Source: Strigamia acuminata (taxonomy: Eukaryota > Arthropoda > Chilopoda > Geophilomorpha > Linotaeniidae). From it: 64,000 nt of DNA. Shown here one piece after another: positions 55,526 to 64,000 of the stretch. Each line of letters begins with the position of its first letter. Within the stretch, counting starts at the first letter, position 1. The notes under the pieces were generated by a model. That model saw only the letters and a list, made by a program, of their open reading frames with translations, made no database searches and had not been told where the DNA came from. The DNA lies in contig OX442319.1 in the NCBI GenBank assembly GCA_949358305.1, positions 2,418,001-2,482,000 on the forward strand, read 5' to 3'. Both the position numbers and the translations under genes were made by a program.

Positions 55526-57044
55526 CTACAAATCGCGGTATTTCCCCCACCGCAAATGTTGCTGTCGCAATTGTTTCTTGACCCACGAGGCCGTCGAGTC
55601 GGGAACGTAATGAACGAGCGGAAATTGTTCGGGTTGCGGCGCTCGGAACGGGTCGCTCTTTTTCAGCCGCATGAGCAACACCTCTTCGGCCAATTCTTCC
55701 CGCGGTCTGTATTTATCCAAATACTTGTCGAATTGTGTCCTGTGCGGGTTCCACACTTGGGGTTTGATGTATTGCGGCGCGTGATCGTACTCGAACATCG
55801 GTTCGCGCATTTCTGAACGAATGAAACGCAAAATAAATCAAAATTACACGTCAAAATGGCGGACAGCGTCAAAACCGACTTAAAACGTCGTGGAAAAACG
55901 ATTTCATCGATTCGTCCCAGTCGACTTGACAAAATGCGAGTCCCGCCGGCGTGATCCGAGATTCGTGTTCCTTGTAAAAATCGTTCGTGAGGAAAGTCCT
56001 CGCTCGTAAATCCAAACTAAACGAAAAGAATTATTAATTACGATTTATTTTGGTCGTCTCCATTGACCCAACCAAGGTGTCTGTCGTTTGAGAGCGCCGT
56101 AGTCGATTTTCTCCATTTGTTTGTACAATACGAAGACTACGCGTTGGTAGCCCGAACCTTTGGCCGGAAATGGTTGTAGGTAATCGCAAATTGTTTCTCC
56201 GCTCGATAAGTCGTTCCCACGGATATTTCCTCTAAAATTTAAAAAATAAATAATTAATCACGTGGTTTGTGTGTGGAATTTGAAACGTACACAAACCAAA
56301 GTAGATATTCGGACGAGTCTTGTTCGAAATGGCAGTCCAAATTCGTGGCGATTAATGTCCACATGGACTGGGAATCGCTAGAAAATTCGATTTCGGGCGT
56401 CGATTTCATCTGTTGAATTAATTAAAACGGTTAAAAATAACTTAAAAGTCGATAAAATCGATAGAAACGCGAATACTTCGGCCGGTTTGAGCTGATTTCC
56501 GTTGTATACGGGCGTGGCAATGTCGTTTTCGTCGTAGTAAAAAATTCCTAGGTGCGTGGTAGGGTAGAAAAATCCATTGCTGAACATGTCGCGGTAAATT
56601 CCGTAGTGTACAGCGCTGTTTCTCACGTGTCTTATTCCAGTTGAGTTGTGCCAATCGTGACGGATTTTCTCAAAATCGACTAAAATTACAGATTAAGTGT
56701 GTTTATTTTCGTTTTTATTATTTTTTTATTTTGTTTTATTGATTACTCGATGTCGAGGATTGTCCATCAGAGGGGCCGGTTTTATAGTGTAAATCTTCGG
56801 GGAGTGGGAAACCAATGTTGACCATTGGCAGTTCTGGGTCTCTCCATTGCATCCGGACATCTAGAAATTTAAAAATGGTTTTTTTAATTTAACGTTACTG
56901 CAAGTGAGGTTTGCATTTAATCGTGATTTTACCGCGTTCTTTTTCTTCTAAGGATCTGGCAAATTTGAATGGCAGACCGCGCATTCCCCGGCTAAATGAT
57001 GGAGTTATAAATTGAAGCACTCGAGAGGACAACATCGCAGCCAT
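55526..57044 (-). CDS. mRpL38: Mitochondrial ribosomal protein L38 (7 exons, 376 aa)
   Basis: mL38 is a PEBP-fold protein of the mitoribosome large subunit near the central protuberance. Exons on the minus strand: 57044-56933, 56860-56747, 56679-56477, 56409-56291, 56231-56073, 56016-55880, 55812-55526; sum 1131 nt. The N-terminus (MAAMLSSRVLQFITPSFSRG) looks like a mitochondrial targeting peptide. The PEBP core shows the GNIRGNDLSSGETICDYLQP block with conserved aromatic and acidic residues. The C-terminus (MFEYDHAPQYIKPQVWNPHR...) is typical of L38. It lies upstream of UBAC1 on the same strand, with 164 bp between MRPL38 stop and UBAC1 start. Confidence 0.94.
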
Positions 57045-57610
57045 TTTGCATTGATCGTGAAGTCCAGTAGTACCAGGAGTAAGTAATGTATCGGCATGGT
57101 TTTATTTAGGTATAACAACGTTTAAATGTTATTTGATAATATCCTATTTTATTTTTAATTTTTTTAGTTTCTAAAAAACATCAAAAATTTTAATATGGTC
57201 AATTCGGGGATCAATTAATAGCAGATTTTGTAAGCTATAACTTGTGCACTAACCACGCCTGGCCTCAGAGCAAAAATTACAAACTCGCACACGAAAGGAA
57301 GGGTCCGTTTGATGCCTAAAAAGTGTATAAAAATATGCTTTATTTATTTATTTATTTATTTTTAAAAAAGGTTTACTACTTAAAATTAAATTTTACGAAA
57401 AATGTAATCACCCAGTCCCTGGAGATGGCGCCACCTATCCGGGCATTATTATGGTTTGCTAGATAATCAATTTCTACGATTGAGAAAAATGAAGCCTTTT
57501 CATCCATTGACATTATTTTTTTTTAATTACTTTTGCTAGATGTTGAAGCATAATCTGCAATAACCGGACTTGTTCTTCCCGAATAGAACTAATCCTGATT
57601 CCTGATTGAC
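57045..57610. other. Upstream flank of MRPL38
   Basis: AT-rich sequence; the first few hundred bases should hold the MRPL38 promoter. No other feature is recognised. Confidence 0.4.
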
Positions 57611-57924
57611 ACTATCAAGCGACAGAACGGAGAAAGTTTGCTCGCGTACAAGAAAGAAAGATTGCAAGAAGTTGAGAAAACTGAATTTATTGAGCCAAGC
57701 AGTAAGAAAATTCGGACTTTCGACAATTTAAGCAATTGCAAATTGATCATGAGCATGAATATTTCAAGCAGGGAATCACTACAAGCACGTGTTGGACACA
57801 TCATTCGGAAGAACTACACATATATTTCTACGTCGAATTCAAATCGGGCCAGTTTGAATCGAACATGGGGCAGAACACTGGAATATTCTCTCGAACCTAC
57901 AAGTACTGGGGTATGTGCAATTAA
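57611..57924 (+). other. Unrecognised coding-like segment, two frames
   Basis: One frame reads LLAYKKERLQEVEKTEFIEP and another, further on, HIYFYVEFKSGQFESNMGQN up to a TAA. A single frameshift would join them, which suggests a decayed exon or transposon fragment. The family is not recognised. Confidence 0.25.
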
Positions 57925-58014
57925 CTAAATTGTACCAGCATGGCCAGGGATGGATTTTGATGTTCGTAGGCCTAAGGCACTTTTATTCCGAAAGGGTGAT
58001 GAAATACACTCAAT

Positions 58015-58393
58015 CCTCTCATAGTGCGCGGTTGTTTTAATTGAAAAATCCGGATTTTTCCGCGTACTAATAGAGACCCGCGCACAATAACAAAACGACA
58101 TTTTTTCTTAATAAAAATATTCAAATTTCATCAAATTCAACTATTTATGACAACAATTTATTTTTTATTGAAAACAGCAATTTATTTTTATTTAAAAAAA
58201 AAACAAATTATTTTTATTTAAAAAAAAACAAATTATTTTTATTTAAAAAAAGCAAATTATTTTAATTTAAAAGCAACAATTTATATTTTAATTTTACTTA
58301 CAAAAAATAAACTTTCTATCACTTTTACTACTTCTATACGAACTCATTTAGTGCGCTCCCGCTCAATTAGAGACCCGCGCACACTATGAGAGG
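58015..58393. mobile_element. Inverted-repeat MITE, about 380 bp
   Basis: CCTCTCATAGTGCGCGG at the left returns inverted as GCGCACACTATGAGAGG at the right, with AT on both flanks. A second inner motif, AATTAGAGACCCGCGCAC or TAATAGAGACCCGCGCAC, occurs twice in the same orientation. The interior has repeated AATTATTTTTATTT. Confidence 0.75.
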
Positions 58394-58422
58394 ATCTACG
58401 GTAGTCGATAATAATTGTAGAA

Positions 58423-58680
58423 TTATAGTTTAGAAATATAATTTTGAAGTTTTTGTTGTATTTTGTCGGCCCGGCACGGCACTCTTACTATTGGATATCG
58501 AGCCCCGTATCTGTGGTCAAAGAGTTCAGTGATTCTAATGATGCAAACAATTGAGATGAGCGAATCTGTATGAGAGCAACCATCATCTTGCTCAAGAATT
58601 TGCTTCTTTCTCTCGGTGAACTTAAACAAAATTGGGTCATCTACTTCGCTGTGGACACCTAGTATCTTTCTTTGTCAGAA
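58423..58680 (-). other. Unrecognised coding-like segment
   Basis: An open minus-strand frame reads DDPILFKFTERKKQILEQDD, later RITELFDHRYGARYP, with balanced protein-like composition. An acceptor-like CTAG precedes it near 58661. No neighbouring exon was found and the family is not recognised. It may be a remnant. Confidence 0.25.
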
Positions 58681-59127
58681 TTAAGTCCTACGCGAAATCG
58701 TTGACGACAACAATTGCGACGATTTAATGTCCATTACAGCAGCTTGTTGACCTCTCATCTCTCACGGTTTGTCGACCCAATATTGACTCAACGGCACACG
58801 CAGTCGCAAGATGCTCTCAGGGTGATCAGACAAATAGCATTTAGCAATTTCCTACTTTTACACTTTTTGGTTAAGGCCTAACTTTTGAAAAATTAAAATC
58901 AACATAAAATAGTATACAGCAACTATTTTTTGTGTATTCTTTAACTTTTCCCGCTTATTCGTGCCTAAGTTCAACATTCCAACTAACTGTTGATGATTGT
59001 TTGTTAGTAATATCGTTTAGATGAGGTTGTTAAGGAGAAATAAACACACAGAATGAACGTTTGAATATGGAGCTTTAATGCAAACTTAAATGATCCATCA
59101 ACACTAACTTAACTAAGGTTGTAAATA

Positions 59128-59212
59128 CCGTATTTCTTCGATTCTTAGACGATCTTTTCCCCCCATATTTGCACCTGAAAACGGTTTGCATCTTAGAATC
59201 GAAAAAATACGG
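59128..59212. mobile_element. 85-bp TA-flanked mini-MITE
   Basis: CCGTATTTCTTCGATTCTTA and its near-perfect inverted copy make almost the whole element, flanked by TA. The CCGT ends match those of the elements at 1459 and 13835. Confidence 0.85.
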
Positions 59213-60182
59213 TATAAGCCTAAATCTAACCTGACCATAACATTACGGTAGGTTTAGGTTAGGCATTTTATCCCTCAATATGCATTTTTTTTAACTTTAA
59301 AATCTGTTTTTGTCTAATAAAGCATTTTATCCCTCAACATGCATTTTTTCTACCTGAAAATGCAGACATTTTCCCGAGGGGCTGATTGTGTCTGACCAGG
59401 GTGGCCACATCAAATCAAGCATAGTTCATAATCCTTATCATTACTTACAGCGACTGTAATGTTGCACTGACATTACCCCGAGTCTTTTTAAGGGTCCTTT
59501 GAAGACTTTTGAAACCCCCCTTCCCCCGCACACCACTTACAACGGCACCAGGTGTCAAATATGGCCTCTGATTAGTGATTAACCGAGGCAGGTTCGCTTC
59601 TAAAACAAAAATGCATGAGAAGCCACATTTTATACTTTTATCCCAGGCTGTTCCTGTTGCAGAGTGGGGCCTTCAACTGCCAGAATGCCTAGAGCCCTAC
59701 AAAGGTCTTAATCTTTAAACGGTCCTTATCATGGGCGGGGGGGTTATTCAAAGAAACGAAAAAGTGACCATGAAATCTAATGAAATATTGATTAATCCCA
59801 GTGGCCGGGTGGCCGCTACACAGAATGTAAAAACGGGCCCTCTGAAGTGTTCGGCACTTCAATTCTTATCACTTGTTTTATGATAATTTGCGATGCCGTC
59901 CCTTGCGCAGCGCCCCCTGTATAAAACCATGAATAAATCAACACTTATGCAAATATTCGTGTAAGTGATGCCTCGTGTCCGACTACATCTAACTACAATC
60001 CAAGTACAAGAAACACGACACCCTCTGCCGACGACATATGCCCCTTTTTACATTTTATATATTTTTCTATGTATATTATATTGTATATTCCATCCCTGTT
60101 TGGGCCCCTTGATGTCACCGGCCATAATTTGTTTTCTCATAATCGCATATAAATTGAAAGCAACAAAGTTTCTAATGGCAAC

Positions 60183-60503
60183 CAGGGCCGGATTTACGCA
60201 TAAGCAAAATAAGCAGTTGCTTAGGGCCCCCACCCATTGGGGGGCCCCGGAAAAATGGGTCGACTTAAGTATTCTATCCTTAATTTAATTTTGTTGCGTA
60301 GACTTAGCTAGAATGGCTCTTTGCTTCAACGATATAATCGACCAATTTTCCACCGTCAAAAGTAGAAAAAAAAGTATTTAGATTAATTATACATAAAAAT
60401 AAGTGTATTTTTTAGATTTTTTTATGATTAAACTTTTTTTTGGGAGGTGGGGCCCCAAAAAATATTGTGCTTAGGGGGCCCGCAGTACCTAAATCCGGCC
60501 CTG
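60183..60503. mobile_element. hAT-like MITE, 321 bp
   Basis: CAGGGCCGGATTTACGC at the left and TAAATCCGGCCCTG at the right are inverted termini. The flanks ATGGCAAC and ATGGCGAG form an imperfect 8-bp duplication, as in hAT elements. Inner GGGGCCCC tracts are also inverted. Confidence 0.85.
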
Positions 60504-61339
60504 ATGGCGAGCCCAACCACAAACATCCGCAGAAGAGGATTTTCGGTTTTCAGAGCTACCTAATTACTCGGGGGATGAATAACTATTAGTCATTAGTTTT
60601 GTTGTATTAATAATACTGATTAAAACGTATTAGGGGGGGATTCTGACCTATCCTGACCCCCTATACCTACGTGAGAGCCACTGGTCGGTCTAGTGCAGCA
60701 CCCATGCACGGTGAAAAGGTCTTTGGAGCTTGCAGAATACTACAATCAATCGGATTCGGAATAACATTGTACAAAGCGGGTTTTTATTCGCTACAAGCGA
60801 GTTTATTATAACAGGGCGAGTCTTGTGATGTAATAAAAAAAAATGTATAATTTTTTTGTCGAAACGAAACGGCATTAAGATGAGCTGAATGTATAAATGA
60901 GGTGGCAGGTGTTGAAATAAGACGATTTTCACATACGAACCGAGTGCACCTAAATGATATCACCGCCATATTGGGGCCACAGAAGGAAAAGCACGAACTA
61001 TCAATAACACGCTGTATAATGCACTTTACGATGCTTTGAACGCGAATAAAAGGAAACGATATTTTTACGACTCATTCTTTCTCTTTTTTGACTAAAACAT
61101 GGAGTTTTCTTTTTTTCCCATGGGGCAATTCGATTTGCTCACCTTTTCATTGTTCGACATTTTCACATGCCATTAAGAAAAGTATGAATCATGTTTCGAA
61201 TCATTATTCGCTGCACGTTGATGATGATGATTTAGCCAACAGTTTTAGATGCGATACGAATGTCACCCGGTCGCATAGATCGTCGATAATTAAAGAGAAG
61301 GGAAGGAAGGATGCCAACCTATAATATCATAAAATAAAA

Positions 61340-61680
61340 TTAAAAAACGCCGAGACGGGACGGGAGATAGACGATGCGTTGGCTCGAGGCAGTCGGAGTC
61401 ATTTGGACGGCACATTAAACCGGAGATGGGAGATTAGATAGATAAATTGCAGCCGTCCGATACGCCAGCGCAGGCCCCGGCAATAACCGGCTGGCCGCCA
61501 TCGACGGGTATTCATTGGTGAAGCATTTTCGGGTAAGACACCGTCGAATGCCCAATCGTGACTTTACGACCAATCGTAAATCTAATCGAGGCTTTTATCT
61601 CGCGCGAGCGTCACAATGCGCGCTGCGGCGCAGCCAATAAAACCGAAGGGGAAGAAAATGAAGAAAATGAATTCATAAAT
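61340..61680. promoter_or_regulatory. GC-richer noncoding block, possible regulatory DNA
   Basis: A block of higher complexity than its surroundings with no ORF or repeat structure. It contains CCAATCGT, TCTCGCGCGAGC, GCGCTGCGGCGC and CCAATAAAACC. The look is that of a conserved noncoding element or promoter; this is inference only. Confidence 0.3.
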
Positions 61681-62299
61681 TCATACTTTGTTTTTTCGTT
61701 CTTAATTTTGCATTAAAAGTTGTTGTACGTATTTTGGTATGTAGTATGTACCCCTGATGGGTGTTTTTCGTTTTGCGAATGAAAGAAGAAAAGATAAAGG
61801 ACGAAGAGATGATGATAATAGTTGTCGGGTGGGATAGTTATGGCATGTTGTTCATAGGGCCGCAAACAGTTACTTAGGTGAAAACACCCTGTTATTGAGC
61901 TGGCCAAGTGATTCGTAGCCCCGAGCCGCGGGGATGAATAGAAACGGGACAAAAAGACTTCTAGGCAACTGGTTTTCTTCTTTTCTTTCGCTTTAATGTC
62001 ATGTGTTAACCTGCAGCTTCGAAATCTTTTCATAGACAAGTGATGACACGAGGTGTTGTGGTCGGTTTTGTCTGGAATAGTTTGATGTTGATATTGATTT
62101 GCGTTTCGAGCTTTGCTGCATGGCACGAGCAAATTTCACTTTTCGTTGAAATAAAATGAATGAATTAATTAACTATTTAAATTTTTTTTGTTTAAATTTT
62201 AATCAAATAATATAAAACGGTTGGAAAGTGGTTGAAAATAGATTGGAATTACATTGCAATGCACGATAATGAATTTTTTCAATTTGGAACGCATTAAGT

Positions 62300-62700
62300 G
62301 AAATTAAATTAGAAAATCAAGCAAGTTTCTTTCTTTATTGATGCGCAAACCGATCCAACGATGCATTATGACATGGGCACGAGATTTCCCCCATTTTAGT
62401 CGATCAGATCAGCAAAAATCAAAATAAAAACAAAAATAAATACATATTTGGTGCCAGAGTGTATAAATTTCCTGCATACACTTTGATTATATTTTTCGCG
62501 CGTAAATCCTTTGAGCCTTTTGCTTTAGGCCCGAATTCCACGCGAAAGGGCTGATAAAGAAGAAGATTATCGAGGTCGAAATAAGTTTTCGGGTTATGAC
62601 AGGCGGGTAATTATCTTTACCGAGAAATTCTTAATTATTGACAAACTTGCATCGAAACGCGGAACTGGACGACTGATTTATATCGGATATCAAGAATAAA
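62300..62700. promoter_or_regulatory. Second candidate regulatory block
   Basis: Non-repetitive sequence with GATA-type words (CTGATAAAG, GATTATC, TTATCTTTACC) and CGCGAAAGGG. No ORF of note. Confidence 0.25.
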
Positions 62701-63039
62701 TCAGACACTTAAGACGTGTTCGGAGGAGAATTTATTGGATGGAAGTGTTTGAGACAATTCATTAAGTTGGCCGGTGCATTTTTGTTCGCATTTTGGCTCA
62801 AGGCCCTGAATTTTGTCGTGGCGACTTTTCTTTCGGCTAATCATAGGTTGTCGTTGCGACGCACCCACTTGAGTTTTTGGCGCCGACGCATCTTTGTAGG
62901 TCGTAAAGAAGATTATTTTCTTGTTTCTCCATTCAAATTACATGCATAAACGTGTCTTATGACTTTTATGCGCTGTTAATTAGCGCGTTGCTCGAACTTT
63001 GGCGTCACCATCACCGCAGAGAGATCCGCCTCGGTGCGT

Positions 63040-63070
63040 GAGCGATTTGGCGCCGCTCGCCAAATCGCTC
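63040..63070. promoter_or_regulatory. 13-bp stem hairpin with E2F-like arms
   Basis: GAGCGATTTGGCG, a 5-nt loop, then CGCCAAATCGCTC. The left arm with the loop makes TTTGGCGCC, matching the E2F consensus TTTSGCGC. Binding is not shown. Confidence 0.45.
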
Positions 63071-63074
63071 GCTC

Positions 63075-63110
63075 GTTCGTTTCGTTTCGTTTCGTTTCGT
63101 TTCGTTCGCT
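63075..63110. repeat. TTTCG pentanucleotide microsatellite
   Basis: Five to six tandem TTTCG units follow the hairpin. Confidence 0.9.
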
Positions 63111-64000
63111 CATGTTGGGGAAAGAGAAAGTAAAACGTTTGACTTTTCACCTCTTCGAGTCACGGTGTTGTTCTGATTCGCACGCGCTCTCTATCTCTTT
63201 TTTTTTTGCCTCGTGGAGGTCTCCGAGTGGAATTTACTACGATTTCGCACGCGACCGTTTCCATTCAGTCACTCGCAATCGCACTTGTCTGCAAAGTTTG
63301 TTCACATTATTTTTTTAAAATGTGCGCTAATAAATCGTCGTAATAGGTGCACTTGTTCTAAAACTGTCGAGAAAACGAGTAGAAATTCATGAAATCTGAA
63401 CACATGATTAAATTTGTACGAAAATTTTTCCAGTTATTATTTTTTTTTTTTTTTTTTTTTTTTTTTGGTTTTAATTTAAATAATTTAAGTCTTTTTCAAT
63501 TCAAATGACAACAACAATTTACTCGTACTACTGTATTTGCTTGCTGTGTTTGTAAGAAGTGTTTTTGTTGTTAAATTTATTGAGGAAATATAAAATAAAA
63601 ATGTTTTTCATCATTTTCAATCTCGAAAACTCCCATCATGTCGAAATTATATTGCAATGTATTTTGAAATGCATTGGGTTTCACGAGAATGCATTTTCTA
63701 ATACATTTTTGCATGCTATTTGGTTTGCAAATTGTGAAATGCATTCCCAATACTACATTTGTCAAATATGAATGCATTTTCAATTGCATTATGAAATGCG
63801 TCAAGTGAAAACCAATATATTGTAAAATATATTTGTGAACGATATGGGAGCTGTTTTATTATTTTTTAATGCTGGTTTATGAAAGTAAGTAAAACAAAAC
63901 GACTAAAACACCTAACACGGGAGTTTTGGAACGTATTTATAGCCTTTTTCGTCATTTTAATCAAAAAATATCAAACACACGTTTTGTAAATTCCATAAAT

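Overview
The window is arthropod-like nuclear DNA (my inference; species not determined). It is AT-rich, with split genes, short GT-AG introns, a tandem 5S rDNA array whose gene matches the arthropod 5S pattern, Helitrons, two Ty3/gypsy elements and many small inverted-repeat transposons. No bacterial or viral features are seen.

Layout. 0-12 kb: a foldback element, a truncated inverted copy of the 5' end of PAAF1, two small inverted-repeat elements, then SNAP29 (+) and PAAF1 (-) converging, and PAAF1 and eIF3l (+) diverging from a 573-bp shared intergenic region. 12.1-24.6 kb: 38 tandem 202-bp 5S rRNA units (36 intact). One is split by a 428-bp inverted-repeat element and the last is cut at the array edge. 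A 4446-bp Ty3/gypsy element with identical LTRs sits about 31 bp upstream of one 5S gene. 24.6-42 kb: a direct tandem duplication of a GRAMD4-like gene (-). The right copy (37.3-41.5 kb) is intact, 17 exons, 552 aa. The left copy (25.1-36.3 kb) has an in-frame stop and a lost splice acceptor, and is swollen by two Helitrons, a probable solo LTR, a 20-bp satellite and foldback elements. 43.2-48.4 kb: a second Ty3/gypsy element, inactivated by a stop and a frameshift, with a Ty1/copia 3' remnant in its leader. 48.8-57.0 kb: a gene-dense stretch with importin-beta1 (+), UBAC1 (-) and MRPL38 (-). 57-64 kb: no recognised gene, several small transposons, and GC-richer noncoding blocks that may be regulatory.

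The protein genes are unrelated housekeeping genes: SNARE fusion, proteasome assembly, translation initiation, 5S rRNA, ER/mitochondrial membrane biology, nuclear import, ubiquitin ligase accessory and mitoribosome. I reconstructed exons by hand from GT-AG sites and reading phase. For SNAP29, PAAF1, eIF3l, GRAMD4 copy B, importin-beta1, UBAC1 and MRPL38 the exon lengths sum to a multiple of three and the protein lengths fit the families. No homology search was run, so family names rest on recognised sequence patterns.

The strongest points for a second look are: the LTR retrotransposon placed at the upstream TATA-like box of a 5S gene; the copia remnant carried in a gypsy leader; two foldback elements with different termini but one shared GC-rich core; the degenerating tandem GRAMD4 copy; and 20-21 bp minisatellites recurring in unrelated introns and elements.
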